Notes: generated by a model not told the origin, from the sequence alone. Positions 1 to 9,562 are shown, numbered from the stretch's first letter. The stretch: DNA of 64,000 nucleotides from Schizochytrium sp. CCTCC M209059 (GCA_000818945.1 KN805429.1:62001-126000), one strand, 5' to 3'. A program made the numbers and translations.

Positions 1-766
1 CACCCTCGCCTTCGCTGGGCACAAGCTTTGGTCGATCGGGTACAGTAGCATCGAGGTCAAAGTCTTCCCAGGATGCTGCTGCTGCTGCTGCTGCCGCTGC
101 TACTTCTGCTGCTTCTGTTGTTGCTGCAGCTGCAGACAGATTTTCCTGATGATTGTCAGACAATGAACTTGTCTCGCCTTCTTTTATGAGCCCTTTGTTT
201 TGGTCTTGTTCCTCCTGATGCTTTTTGTTCTGTTGCTGGTGCGGCGGTGGAGGCTCTGTGATGTTTTCGCTCGTCTTCGCAGCGCTCGCAAGCTTGGAAA
301 GCGCGCCTAATTTACCAACCTTCGAAGACAACGAAGTGCTTGCTTGGCGCGACCCTGCCAAAGGGGTCATGCGCAACAGCTCTGGGCGGACCCTTCCCGC
401 CGGGAAGAGCGACCCGTTCGGGAGGAAGAGCAAACGCTGGTCCTCATCTTGAGGACTTGCCTCCTTCTTTTCACCCTCGGTGCTTTCTTCTTTGACCCGA
501 GCCTTGCCAGCTTTGGCGTTTGACTCCTCAGCATCGCTCTCGTCTCCATCCTCAAAGTCCTCTTCGGCGGCCTCGTAGCCCTCGTCGACGCCATCGAGAC
601 CGGGAAAGCGCTGGTCCGCAGGCACTGGCTGTGCGAGCCTCCGAATTTGCTCTTCCGGCAGTCGCACGCGCAGCTCGAGCTCCTGGCCGCTCTCGCCGCG
701 CGGCTCCGCGCGAAGAAATCCACCCGCGTCCCCGCCAGTTGCGCGCGCTGCCGCTGCGCTCTCCAT
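1..766 (-). CDS. Acidic protein of unknown function, N-terminal part, runs off the left edge
   Basis: A minus-strand reading frame stays open from the ATG at 764-766 to the first base of the window, about 255 codons with no stop, so only the N-terminus is present. The protein begins MESAAAARATGG and has a D/E-rich stretch around residues 60-90 (for example EAAEEDFEDGDESDAEE). A more ordinary stretch follows (LLFLPNGSLFPAGRVRPELL), then Q-, S- and A-rich low complexity, including an alanine run read from GCA triplets near positions 75-110. I do not recognise the family. The frame is preferred over overlapping frames because it is open across the whole stretch and its composition (acidic blocks, then poly-Q/poly-A) matches other proteins in the window. 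A CTCA repeat lies directly upstream in the presumed leader. Confidence 0.6.
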   Translation of the reverse strand, partial: MESAAAARATGGDAGGFLRAEPRGESGQELELRVRLPEEQIRRLAQPVPADQRFPGLDGVDEGYEAAEEDFEDGDESDAEESNAKAGKARVKEESTEGEKKEASPQDEDQRLLFLPNGSLFPAGRVRPELLRMTPLAGSRQASTSLSSKVGKLGALSKLASAAKTSENITEPPPPHQQQNKKHQEEQDQNKGLIKEGETSSLSDNHQENLSAAAATTEAAEVAAAAAAAAASWEDFDLDATVPDRPKLVPSEGEG

Positions 767-816
767 CGTGCCTCGCGCGCCCGAATGAGTTCTGCCAGAG
801 GTTGGTGGTTCTCACT

Positions 817-875
817 CACTCATCCTTCATTGGCACTCACTCACTCACTCACTCACTCGCCCACTCACTCACTCA
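817..875. repeat. CTCA tetranucleotide microsatellite
   Basis: Near-perfect CTCA (TGAG on the other strand) repeats with one interruption. They lie about 50-110 bp upstream of the minus-strand start codon at 766, so probably in its promoter or 5' leader. Confidence 0.9.
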
Positions 876-974
876 TGTAGGTATAGGAGTATAAACAGGC
901 CATGTTCACCAAAGAAAGAAGAATATGGACCACCGTCCTCGTGCCGTCTGGCTTTCAGGGCGAAGGTCAATGAC

Positions 975-1027
975 CAAGAAGAGAAAAAAAGGAGAAGAAG
1001 AAGAGGAAGAGGAAGAGGAAGAGGAAC
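975..1027. repeat. Purine-rich tract (GAA/GAG triplets)
   Basis: A run of about 50 nearly pure purines made of GAA and GAG triplets. It lies between the 3' end of the glutathione S-transferase gene and the promoter of the leftmost gene. No coding role is apparent. Confidence 0.7.
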
Positions 1028-1157
1028 GGGCGTTAGAGTGGCGGAAGAGCAAGCTGCAAACATTGGATTATTCACGAAGAAAATGAATCTCGCTTGTGAT
1101 CGCTTTGTGTTAAAGCTACGTTGTTGCCGGTTTGAGCTTAGCTTCGCGTAGCTTAGC

Positions 1158-1838
1158 TTAGAGGCCGCTCATAATGTTGAGCTTACCCCCCCGTGCCTCA
1201 GCGGCCTTGTATGAGTCGAGATTCTTGATACGGTCCATGTAAGAGGCAATGTTAGGCCAGCGCGAGCTGTCGTTCTGGCCACGTCGCAAGAAGACTGCCT
1301 CGAGAGGAAAGGACATGTTCACATCGGCACCGGTGATCTCGTTGCCCGCAAACCACTTGTTCGCGCCAAGGTGCGCCTCGATCATCTCGAGATTCGTGTC
1401 AAGCTGAGGCCCAATGTAGGACGAGATCACCTTGTCGCAGACAGGCTTAAGGATAGGGCGCAAGAACCAGGGTGCCTGGTTCGGTACAGCCGAAAATACG
1501 AGCGTCATGACCAAAGGCGGCATGAGCGTGCCCTCGGCATAGTGCATCCAATAGTGAAACTGGAGTCGCTCCGGCGTCCCAACGGGGGGCATGAGTTTGT
1601 TCTCGCGCTCGCAAAGGTGCATGATGATGGCGCCGGACTCAGCAATAGTAAGGTCTCCATCCTGGACCACTGGCGCCTTGCCCAGCGGATGTACCTTTTT
1701 CAGTTCTGGGGGCGCCAGCCCGGTCTGAGAGTTGCGCTTGTAGTCCTTGATCTGGTACGGCAGCTGGAGCAGCTCCAGCAACCAGACGATGCGGTGCGAC
1801 CGCGACATGTCCAAGTGGTGTACCGTAATCGGTGCCAT
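1158..1838 (-). CDS. Glutathione S-transferase, Gtt1/URE2-like
   Basis: A 226-residue cytosolic-type GST that would conjugate glutathione to electrophiles or act as a glutathione-dependent reductase. The N-terminal thioredoxin fold begins MAPITVHHLDMSRSHRIVWLLE. The SRS motif near residues 12-14 sits where bacterial and fungal Gtt1-type GSTs carry the glutathione-activating Ser. The cis-Pro segment (GKAPVVQDGDLTIAESGAII, with the conserved E-S that contacts the glutathione gamma-glutamyl group) lies around residues 53-72. The C-terminal helical domain contains GNEITGADVNMSFPLEAV, matching the conserved N-capping box and hydrophobic staple (G-x-x-x-T-x-A-D). Length is normal for the family and no targeting signal is seen. 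The start is the first Met of the fold. The family is confident; the substrate cannot be inferred. Confidence 0.9.
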   Translation of the reverse strand: MAPITVHHLDMSRSHRIVWLLELLQLPYQIKDYKRNSQTGLAPPELKKVHPLGKAPVVQDGDLTIAESGAIIMHLCERENKLMPPVGTPERLQFHYWMHYAEGTLMPPLVMTLVFSAVPNQAPWFLRPILKPVCDKVISSYIGPQLDTNLEMIEAHLGANKWFAGNEITGADVNMSFPLEAVFLRRGQNDSSRWPNIASYMDRIKNLDSYKAAEARGGKLNIMSGL

Positions 1839-2414
1839 CTTCTTTATTCCTTCAGTCTCCTCTTTTCGGCCGAGGCTTGCTGTCTCGAGCTGCTACTTTC
1901 GCCTCGGCGCGTGCTCGTGCTCGTGTACGTGTTCGTGTCCGTGCTCGCGCGGTTTTGCCGTGGACTGCTCTCCTCCGATCTCCTGTCTGCGCGTCTGTCT
2001 GCCCGATCGCCGTCTGCCTGGTAGGAGATTGTCCCAAGCCATGCTTAGACAAATCTTTCTCACCAACTTTCTTTTTTTTTTCTTTCTTTTTCCTCCTCGC
2101 CTCTGAGTTTGCTTGGTCACTTGGACTGCGGATCCGATTTGGAACACGCACGGAACCCGCTGCGGCCTGTCTTATTCTCTGCGCTTCTTGAAGTTGTACG
2201 TACGTAATACAATACAAAGGATGGTGCCAAAGGAGACGTCAAAGGGCGAGAGAATTCGAGTATCATACGCTTGAAGCTCGAGACAGCAGAAAGATCCGAG
2301 CTGGTTTGTGTGCATAAGAGCGACCTGAATTGGGTTGGCTCCATGACCCCTTTGGATTCGGTTCCATCGAATCAGCTGCGAGTACTTTGCTCGCGGATCA
2401 AAATTTTCACCATT
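1839..2414. other. Intergenic stretch, pyrimidine-rich
   Basis: Upstream region of the GST gene. It holds a T/C-rich tract at about 2066-2100 and a GTG/CTCGTGT-rich patch at 1907-1945. Short open frames here are low complexity and inconsistent. I see no gene. Confidence 0.5.
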
Positions 2415-2932
2415 TCAGCGTCGCCTTGACTTCGCTTCATCAAAAATTCGTGCGACAATTTTTCCGTAAGATTGTTGGGCGATCCTCATAAGATCGTTGT
2501 CTTCGTTGCCTATTGCACTTGCATGAACGTGCTGGACAAGTATGTAGATAGAAAGCGAGAAATTCTTGCTCACTGTCAATCTCCTCCATAGTAACATACG
2601 TAGGAAGGTGTCACGTAGTACGACCAGGTCGTGCAAAGGAATTGCAAATTTTGTAGAAAATTTGCTCTCAAATGAGTGACGACGACCTAGACGATTGGGA
2701 TCTACAGAACTGCAATGAGCCCAAGACGAACGCAAGAACAAGTTTGATCCGTATCTGGCTTTTGAGGGAGAAAGTAGATGTCTTGTTGGTGGGTTGGTAA
2801 ATGGTGAAAGAGCATTTCCGTCTCATTCAAGAGCGCAAGGCAAAACCCTCGGTACGCGGTCTCATAGGCTCGTGAGCGCTCTGGTCCATCAAGGTAGCCG
2901 CCGTCGCGGGCACTCGAGAATATTTCCTCCAC
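2415..2932 (-). CDS. Possible small spliced gene, product unknown
   Basis: Two minus-strand open segments look more protein-like than their surroundings. One starts at the ATG ending at 2932 and reads MEEIFSSARDGGYLDGPERS, continuing with LALLNETEMLFHHLPTHQQ. The other ends at 2415 with ASAIGNEDNDLMRIAQQSYG and then KIVARIFDEAKSRRR. They are in different frames, with a stop of the first at about 2702. Joining them needs an intron somewhere near 2680-2740; GT and AG dinucleotides are available but no site is compelling. The stretch is less GC-rich than its neighbours. I recognise no domain. The alternative is that this is non-coding. A short plus-strand frame at 2672-2800 (MSDDDLDDWDLQ...) overlaps and competes with it. 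Confidence 0.28.
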
Positions 2933-2947
2933 ATGCTAGATACAAGC

Positions 2948-3044
2948 GCTCTCAATTCGCTCTCAAGTGTCGCTGGCTCACATTTTCTCTCTTGCCCTCC
3001 ACGTTTCGCTCTCAAATTTTCGCTTACTTGATGATTTGAGAGCG
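2948..3044. promoter_or_regulatory. Repeated GCTCTCAA motif with an 11-bp inverted repeat
   Basis: GCTCTCAA occurs at 2948-2955, 2959-2966 and 3008-3015, with a further copy at 2664. The last lies in an inverted repeat: CGCTCTCAAAT at 3007-3017 pairs with ATTTGAGAGCG at 3034-3044. It sits 150-250 bp upstream of the start codon at 3191, so a regulatory role is plausible but unproven. Confidence 0.4.
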
Positions 3045-3120
3045 CGCGCCAAGGCATGCATTCTACAGGAGCAGAGACTCCGCTCGCAACGTGGTGGCCA
3101 GCCTTGACAAAACCGTATAA

Positions 3121-3121
<1 letters not shown>

Positions 3122-3153
<32 letters not shown>

Positions 3154-3157
3154 CAAG
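3122..3157. repeat. GGCA tetranucleotide microsatellite
   Basis: About nine tandem CAGG/GGCA units end 34 bp before the ATG at 3191, so very probably in the 5' leader of that gene. The same repeat, in the same sense orientation, occurs upstream of the large WD40 gene near 26438-26462. Confidence 0.9.
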
Positions 3158-3190
3158 GCAAGGCACTCGTGAAGGCAAGCAAGCCTCGCG

Positions 3191-5629
3191 ATGTTGGCAA
3201 CCAGCGACGCAGACGATGTCATTCAGGTCCTCGAAGAAGACTCGGCGCAGCACACGAGCTACAACGAGACGCCCTCCGCGCTTGGGGCGCCGACGGTGGT
3301 CCTTCTCTCGCCGTCTCCGTGCGTGCCCGCATCTCCGGCGTCAGCGACGCTGACCTCCTTGATGTCGTCCGGGTCCTCGGCGCCAGTATTTAGGCGGCGC
3401 GGTGGCCGCGGCGGGTGGTCGTTAGAAGGAGATGCAGACACGCATCGAGTCCAGGGAGCGGCGGCAAGCTCGCGCAGCGCGATGGGGAAGCGGCGCCTTT
3501 TGCACGGGGGCGCGGGGCCGCGCGCGGGCTCGAGCGGAGCGCGGCGATCCAGACGCGCCCGCGCCGACTCTGACTCTGACCCTGACGCGGACTCGGGATT
3601 GGACTCCGGCTCTGGCTCGGAAAACGCGCAGACCGCTTCGGACGACGGCGCCAAGAACGGGCGCGCAAGGGCGAAAACAAAGGCGAAGGCAGATATAGAC
3701 TTGGACTCGGACTCAAATTCGAATTCGGACTCCGATGTAGACGATGATATCTTCTTGTCGACCACCACTACGACGCAAAAGAACCAAGTAGGCAACAACG
3801 CCCAGGGCCGACGGACAAGCTCGGGACGCACCGAGCTGCTCGCTGCGCAAGCAGAGATCGATGCGGAGGAGAAGCGCACTCGGGAAAATTTGCGAAATGC
3901 TGACAACGAAGTTGCCGAGCTTGAGGCCATGCTCAGGGCCCAGGAAAAGGAAAGGGCTCAGTTTGAGAAGACGATGAAAGAAGAAAAGGCCAAGACGCTG
4001 GCGCAGAAGAATGCCCACCAGCGCGAGCTTGCTGAGCTGAAAAAGCTCGCCGTCGGAGAGACGAAGAGTATCAACACAAGCCACTGGTCCATCGGCGCCC
4101 TCGTAAATGTCTTTGGGGATGTTGATGATGATAAGGTCACCTTTCCACTTGACGTTGAACTCCGTGCTACCAGCGATGAGAGCCGGGAGGGTAGACGCGC
4201 AGCAAGGCTTTGGAATCAAGTGCGGGATGTAGCTGCTGCTCGCAACGAGCAAAAGGGATCGACTCTTTTGCTCCGCACTCGTGCCCTCGTTACAGTGGCA
4301 GCAAAGGCACGCGAAAGTCTGCCCAGCGACATCTCGAAGTGGCTCGTTACTGAGATGCTGAAGGCTGAAGGAGAAGAGGCCTCATTTGCTGCATGGGACT
4401 GCCTTCGAATGATTTTGAGTGGAGACCAGACTGCACGCATGGGAGTCAATTACTTTATGGAAGTTGGACTCTCTCCTTCTACGGCGCCTGCGCTGCCCGC
4501 TTGGATTCCATCGAGCGCAGAACTCAACGCGATTCTCGACTGGACTGGCATGGGACGCACCGGTGAACAAAGCCCCCAAAGGAGGGTTGAGATCTTCGAT
4601 TGGCAAGAGCTTGCTTACTCCGCAGACGCAGAGGATACTGGCTTTCAACCCCAGTCAAAGTTACGCGCGATTGGTCGCATCGAACGTTTCTCGAATTTTG
4701 TCTCGCTTTGCGCTAGACACAAGTGGCTGGACACGAGCAACACCGAGGAGACAAGCGAGCTCATCATTCGTCTTTGTTTGATGCGCGTCGATGTGAGCGC
4801 TCGACAAAGCCAAGTCTTTCATCCCAGCCTCGCGCTCGAGCACGTACTGCTGGCCATTCCCGAAATGCAGTGGCAAGAGGTGGTGACGCGTGCTATTTCG
4901 GGGTTCATCGAGCGACTTTTGGACGGAGCGAAGAGCAACTCTCGCAGCGGCCTCATGAAGGGTGAGCGCGCGGAGATGCAAGCTCTCGAGCCCTTTTGCG
5001 TGGCCTCTTTTGCTGTCTTCTTTTGTATGTCTACTTTGCACGCCTCGCAGCCACGGAGCCTCGAATTCAAGATTCTCACATGTCTTTGTTGGCTTCGAGA
5101 TGAGCGAGTGCACGCTCAATGGCCGCTCTTTACGCCGCAAAACATGGACAAGTCTGAGGGGATTCAAGAATGTTTTGACACGGTGCGTGTCGGGTCCCGT
5201 GGAGCCGAGGAAAAGGACGTGAGCCTCGCAGCTCGTGCCGTGGCGCATCTGAGCCTGCGCCTCGTGATTCGAGGCGTCGAGAGCAACGACAAAGACGTGG
5301 ATCTTGATGGTCCCATCTACCGCGCGCTCACCGTTTCAGCCATGTGTTTGAGCCAGCTCATGGAAGACTTCGAAGGGGAGACGAAGGGCCCGCTTGCGGC
5401 GGAGCGAAATGCCACCTACGCCACCGTCTTGGAGATTTTCGCCAAGCTTCCGCAGAACGACACGCGATATCTCGCCTTACTCAACGTCTTCCAAAGGTAC
5501 ATTAACGACAGCATCCTCGACCGCCATCGCGCTTTCAAGGTATCATCAAACCGTGCTGGGAAGTCCTTACAATCAAAGCTGTCCTTTGCTCCTGTCTCCA
5601 ATCAAACTGCCAAGACTGTTGGCCCCTAA
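3191..5629 (+). CDS. Acidic coiled-coil protein with helical C-terminal domain; possibly Nse6/SLF2 (CANIN)-like
   Basis: An intronless 812-residue protein. Residues 1-105 are low complexity and end in a basic patch (MGKRRLLHGG, RRSRRARAD). Residues about 120-200 are a Ser/Asp-rich acidic block (DSDSDPDADSGLDSGSGSE and similar). Residues 210-285 form a strongly predicted coiled coil (ELLAAQAEIDAEEKRTRENL through ELKKLAVGE). The remaining 520 residues look globular and all-helical, with Trp-rich segments such as SDISKWLVTEMLKAEGEEAS and LAIPEMQWQEVV. The layout (disordered acidic N-terminus, then a helical domain) and some segments recall the CANIN domain of SLF2/Nse6, which recruits SMC5/6 to DNA damage. 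That comparison is from memory and weak. Expected site: nucleus. The start at 3191 follows the GGCA repeat and is the first Met of the frame. Confidence 0.75.
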   Translation: MLATSDADDVIQVLEEDSAQHTSYNETPSALGAPTVVLLSPSPCVPASPASATLTSLMSSGSSAPVFRRRGGRGGWSLEGDADTHRVQGAAASSRSAMGKRRLLHGGAGPRAGSSGARRSRRARADSDSDPDADSGLDSGSGSENAQTASDDGAKNGRARAKTKAKADIDLDSDSNSNSDSDVDDDIFLSTTTTTQKNQVGNNAQGRRTSSGRTELLAAQAEIDAEEKRTRENLRNADNEVAELEAMLRAQEKERAQFEKTMKEEKAKTLAQKNAHQRELAELKKLAVGETKSINTSHWSIGALVNVFGDVDDDKVTFPLDVELRATSDESREGRRAARLWNQVRDVAAARNEQKGSTLLLRTRALVTVAAKARESLPSDISKWLVTEMLKAEGEEASFAAWDCLRMILSGDQTARMGVNYFMEVGLSPSTAPALPAWIPSSAELNAILDWTGMGRTGEQSPQRRVEIFDWQELAYSADAEDTGFQPQSKLRAIGRIERFSNFVSLCARHKWLDTSNTEETSELIIRLCLMRVDVSARQSQVFHPSLALEHVLLAIPEMQWQEVVTRAISGFIERLLDGAKSNSRSGLMKGERAEMQALEPFCVASFAVFFCMSTLHASQPRSLEFKILTCLCWLRDERVHAQWPLFTPQNMDKSEGIQECFDTVRVGSRGAEEKDVSLAARAVAHLSLRLVIRGVESNDKDVDLDGPIYRALTVSAMCLSQLMEDFEGETKGPLAAERNATYATVLEIFAKLPQNDTRYLALLNVFQRYINDSILDRHRAFKVSSNRAGKSLQSKLSFAPVSNQTAKTVGP

Positions 5630-6756
5630 AAATTCGATGTGATGATGTCTTCCTTTCCAAACACTTGTGTTGTGATCTACGTTATAGGAGTCACCGTTAG
5701 GCCCAGGCTGAGGCGCTTGATCAAGGCCGTGCCAAAGTTCAATTCGATATTTGTCTTCGCAGCCGACACGACACAGTGAGGCTCCGACGACGCGGGAGCA
5801 GTCGCATCGCGCATCATCACTCAGGAAAGCCGAGCTTTCCCTACTCACCGCACGCACGCTCCGAGCCTTTCCTCCCTCCGTGAGACCAACATCCAGTCTA
5901 TGTCAACCGCAGTCTCTGAGCCCCCCCCCAAAGAAAGGCATCACCCGTAGCTCGCCGAGGCCGCTGCTTACGTCACGGCCGCCGCTGACGTCATGCGGGT
6001 CAGTCCGATGCGGGCTGCGGCCGGACCGAAACGCGGCTCCGCTCCTGCGCCGCTCCGACGACGCAGACGGTCCCAGACAGCGCGGCGCCGGCGCGCCTCC
6101 TACGCCGCCCCGCCGCGCGTCCAGGTCCCGGTCGCGAGGTGGCGCGGCCTGCACTGCCAGCGCGGGAGACGGTGGTCTGGTCTGCCGATCTGCACACGCC
6201 AAAGCTGTGGCGCGAGCGACGAGAGAGGAGGCGAGACACTGCGACCTCTGTCTCTCTCCCAGGATCCATCAGTCACACCGGGGAATCCCGATCCGCGCGC
6301 CTTCCTTGCGTTTCCTTGCCTTGTGTTTCCTTGCCTTGCGTTTCCTTGCCTTGCCTTTTGCGATTCCTGGCGGCGGCGAGATCCGCACTGTTGGCAGCGC
6401 GCTTTGGCTCGGCGCGGGCGGGCGCTGTCCGTCCTCGAGCGCACATCACGACCGAGTCAACCACGAAGGCTGTCTTGTCTGTCTGTCTGTCTGTGACCGC
6501 GATAGCGACTGTGGACGACGTATTCATTCTCCGGCTGCGTGCTAAATCTTTTCTGCGCGACAAGTGCAAGCCGTTCGTATCTTTTCTCATCTGGAACCCG
6601 AGGTGCCAGCAGCAAGAAGCAGCATCAGCAGCGACAGCAGCACGCAAAGACGAAGGCAGCAAACCCGCAACCTCGACGCCTCGGAAAGCAGCACCCACCG
6701 GAGTCGAAGCAGGGCAGGGCAGAGCAGAGCAGAGCAGACAAGAAGACAGGAGAAAA
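5630..6756. other. Intergenic region and long GC-rich leader with short repeats
   Basis: About 1.1 kb between the coiled-coil protein and the amidohydrolase. It contains tandem CTTGCGTTTC/CTTGTGTTTC units at about 6303-6358, a TGTC repeat at 6474-6494, and a GCAGA repeat at 6711-6738 that ends 19 bp before the ATG at 6757. The amidohydrolase frame is open upstream to 6139, but that part is Arg/Ala/Ser-rich with these repeats and has no domain similarity, so I treat it as leader. Confidence 0.6.
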
Positions 6757-7977
6757 ATGACGACCCGCGCCGAGCCCGTCGAGGTGGACCCCTTCGCGGA
6801 GGAGAACCAGCTGCAGCCATGGCTGGACAAGGGCGCGCAGCTGAGCGACAGCGATCTCAAGGAGCTCGGCCTCGACACGCAGCGTATCATCGACCCGCAC
6901 CATCACCTGTTCAACTTTGTTGACGGTGGCATCTCGACCGCCCCTGACGCAAGCAAGGGCAGTGAGGAGAGCGGGAAAGACGAGCCCAAAAAGAACCCGC
7001 TCCCGGCTCTCTTTTACGAGACCTTTGGTCGCCGCCTCCAGGTGAGCGTGCCGTATGAGGCCAAGGCCCTCAACAAGGACATCAACCGCCTCAACGTCCG
7101 GGGCACCGTCTTCATCGAGTGCGGATCTTACTATGACATGGATGCGCCTGAACACCTGCGCTCCGTCGGTGAGACCGTCAGGGTGAACGAGATTGCCAAG
7201 TCGTGCCCCATCATTGGCAACCAGATCCGTGTCCCCAGCATGGCCATGGAAGAGAGCAAGCTCGAAGAGGTCCTCGACGCTCATGCCAAGGCGAGCACCA
7301 CTGTCAAGCTCACGGGCGTTCGCGACCCGGTCGCCAAGATTGATCCCCGCATGCAAGGCAAGGTGCGCACTGCCATGGACCACAACATCCCGTACGAGCA
7401 CATCGCCTCGGACGAGTACGCCCGTGGCGCCAAGGTGCTCGAGCGTCGCGGTCTCACGCTTGACCTCTACCTCTTTTACCACCAGCTTCCCATGGCTGCC
7501 CAGCTTGCGCGCAAGGTCCCGAACCTGCGTTTGGTTATTGATCATTGCGGCGGCCTCATCGGCGACCAGGAGTACGCCAAGCCCGAGGTTCAACAGCAGA
7601 TGCGGGAGGAGTGGGAGAAGAGCATTGAAGAGCTCGCCAGCATCCCCAACGTCCGCATCAAGCTTGGCGGCATCCTCATGTCATACTGTGGCCTGGGCTT
7701 TGACGAGAAGGAGACCGCGCCCTCTGCCCAGGAGGTGGCCGACGCCCAGTACCCGTGGATGTCCTTCATCATTGACAAGTTCGGCGTCGACCGCTGCATC
7801 TTTGAGAGCAACTTTCCCATGGACCGCGTCTCGGTCTCGTACGAGAACTGCTTTGCTTCCTTCATGCTCATTGCCAAGCGCTACGGCTGCTCTGCTGAGG
7901 ACATTGACAAGATGTTCTACTCTAACGCGGTGCAGACCTACCAGCTCAATGTCCCGGAGACCCCGAACAAGCTCTAA
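6757..7977 (+). CDS. Amidohydrolase-2 family metal-dependent hydrolase (TIM barrel)
   Basis: A 406-residue protein of the amidohydrolase-related (amidohydro_2) superfamily, which hydrolyses lactones or amides or decarboxylates aromatic acids using one or two metals. The first barrel strand carries the metal-binding HxH motif in TQRIIDPHHHLFNF (His48 and His50). LRLVIDHCGG near residue 262 supplies another His ligand with the conserved Gly pair. The last-strand motif is DRCIFESNFPMDRVSVSY near residues 346-360. The C-terminal helix region (GCSAEDIDKMFYSNAVQTYQ) is typical of the family. The Met at 6757 is chosen because the family fold begins soon after it and the frame upstream is low-complexity leader. 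Substrate unknown; lactonase-like or dicarboxylate-processing activity is possible. No targeting signal is obvious. Confidence 0.88.
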   Translation: MTTRAEPVEVDPFAEENQLQPWLDKGAQLSDSDLKELGLDTQRIIDPHHHLFNFVDGGISTAPDASKGSEESGKDEPKKNPLPALFYETFGRRLQVSVPYEAKALNKDINRLNVRGTVFIECGSYYDMDAPEHLRSVGETVRVNEIAKSCPIIGNQIRVPSMAMEESKLEEVLDAHAKASTTVKLTGVRDPVAKIDPRMQGKVRTAMDHNIPYEHIASDEYARGAKVLERRGLTLDLYLFYHQLPMAAQLARKVPNLRLVIDHCGGLIGDQEYAKPEVQQQMREEWEKSIEELASIPNVRIKLGGILMSYCGLGFDEKETAPSAQEVADAQYPWMSFIIDKFGVDRCIFESNFPMDRVSVSYENCFASFMLIAKRYGCSAEDIDKMFYSNAVQTYQLNVPETPNKL

Positions 7978-8386
7978 GCAAGGTATGACGTGGTGGATAC
8001 GTTGTGGATCTGGCTCCGGCTCCTCCTCAAAACGTTTCTTGATTTATTTTGTCCCCTTTTGACTTTGTTTGCTTTGCCGTGTTTGCCTCATTGATACCCT
8101 CTTGCTTTCTCTTTTCTCAGGCCAAACTCTGGGATCGTGCAGCAAATCTGTGCCCAAAGAATGTGTCACGTTTTTCGGGGACGCAAAACCTTGCATCGTA
8201 CGAGCCCGCCCTACTTTGATGGGCAACAAAGCGGCAAGTCTTCCTTCGAGTGATCGCAGCCAAGCGACTTTGAGATGTTCCATGAGATGATTTCTCACAG
8301 CGTGCTTGAGACAATCTAACAGTAAGTAAGATAAGTTAGAGAGGTGGGGTTGGTCTTTGCAGAAAACAAAGTGACCATCCATCTAC
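7978..8386. other. Intergenic stretch
   Basis: About 400 bp between two plus-strand genes, holding the 3' region of the amidohydrolase (T-rich around 8035-8115) and the leader of the next gene. No other feature is seen. Confidence 0.5.
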
Positions 8387-9562
8387 ATGGCGACGCCACC
8401 CGGCGAGCGGCTGCCGCCGCCGCTGCCGCCTCCACCGGCCCTGCCGCCGCCGCAAAAGCAGCTGCTGTCCCCTCCGGCTGCGACCGTGCCCGATGCGCAT
8501 ACGCGCGAGCAAGAGGGGGAGGAGGATCTTCTTGTCATGAACTCGCCAGGACACGAGAGAGACTCCGCCGCCTCGCGTGCGCTCGTGTTCAAGACGCTGA
8601 GCGCTGTAGACCTCGCGGGGGAAGGCTCAGAGGGACGTGCGCGCGAAGTACGCCGCGCCTCGCAGCTCAAGCGTCGCCTGAGCATCATGAGCGAAGATCC
8701 AGACGGTGGACCTGTTAGCGGCAGAAGTATTGAAACAGCAAGCAGTCACGGGAGCCTTGGCAGCCTTGGGGCCCTCGACAGAATGGGTTTTGCGCTCGAA
8801 AGCGGTCTTACCCCACGTTCTGCCTCTTCGCTCTCGCTCCAGGACTTGGAGTCTCCACGCACATCGGGATCCGTATCTCCTCGAGGAAATAGCATCCATG
8901 TACATAATTTTCATTCCCAAGGCCCCGGCCTCGTTGGCAATGGCGAAAACAGCAGCAGCAGCATCAAAACCAGCAACGGCGGTACCACCAACAGTAGTAG
9001 CAACACCAAGGGCAATCTCGCAACCACTCATGGCGGCGAAAGAAAGTTCACAATTGGTGGCGGTATCGATGCTCAGACGCAGCGTCGTTCCTCCGCGCTT
9101 GGCGCCCTCTCGCCAATTACTTTGGGTCGCGGCGGTACGCGAGCACAGCGCGTGAGCCCCACTCGCATTTTCGCATTGATCATGACAGTCATTATGATCT
9201 GCGTCATCGTGCTTTTCTTCCGCAGCAGCACAGCGAGGTCTGTTACTTCCCATGAGGAGTCTGGACTCCACCTGGCCGAATTTGGCGCCAAGCATCCTCA
9301 TCTTGTCGGGATTTTGGTTATTACAAGTGCATGTTTTGGTCTGGGCTTGGGCGCCAAGTATGTTGCTCGACGAAGGCAACTCGCCGAAGAACGCGTCCTC
9401 TTGGCACATGGAGACGAAGTTTTATCAAATGTTGTCGCCAAAGCACGTGCCGAATGGCAGGCCGGTCGCTTCAAAAACCAGCGCAGTCCCAACTCACCAC
9501 ATCTCGAACCCACTTCATCGCAAAGAAAGTGGGCAGCAGAGGTTTTGTCTTCTGGATCGTGA
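8387..9562 (+). CDS. Membrane protein of unknown function with long disordered N-terminus
   Basis: A 391-residue protein. Residues 1-40 are Pro-rich (ERLPPPLPPPPALPPPQKQ). Residues 40-255 are Ser/Gly/Asn-rich and look disordered, with many SP and RRxS sites that could be phosphorylated (KRRLSIMSEDP, TPRSASSLS, SPRTSGSVSP). Two hydrophobic segments follow: RIFALIMTVIMICVIVLFF near residues 261-280 and HLVGILVITSACFGLGLG near 305-323. A charged C-terminal tail follows (VARRRQLAEERVLLAH...). With an even number of spans both ends are probably on the same side, most likely cytosolic. I recognise no family. It converges on the next minus-strand membrane protein. Confidence 0.75.
   Translation: MATPPGERLPPPLPPPPALPPPQKQLLSPPAATVPDAHTREQEGEEDLLVMNSPGHERDSAASRALVFKTLSAVDLAGEGSEGRAREVRRASQLKRRLSIMSEDPDGGPVSGRSIETASSHGSLGSLGALDRMGFALESGLTPRSASSLSLQDLESPRTSGSVSPRGNSIHVHNFHSQGPGLVGNGENSSSSIKTSNGGTTNSSSNTKGNLATTHGGERKFTIGGGIDAQTQRRSSALGALSPITLGRGGTRAQRVSPTRIFALIMTVIMICVIVLFFRSSTARSVTSHEESGLHLAEFGAKHPHLVGILVITSACFGLGLGAKYVARRRQLAEERVLLAHGDEVLSNVVAKARAEWQAGRFKNQRSPNSPHLEPTSSQRKWAAEVLSSGS

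Noticed and set aside
6139..6756. N-terminal extension of the amidohydrolase to 6139
   Set aside because: The extra 206 residues are Arg/Ala/Ser-rich and run through tandem repeats. The conserved fold starts after the Met at 6757.
7780..7830. Asn in ESNFPMD of the amidohydrolase, where a metal-binding Asp is common, as a sign of lost activity
   Set aside because: To my knowledge many members of this subfamily have SNFP at this place, and the other metal ligands (HxH, DHCGG) are intact.
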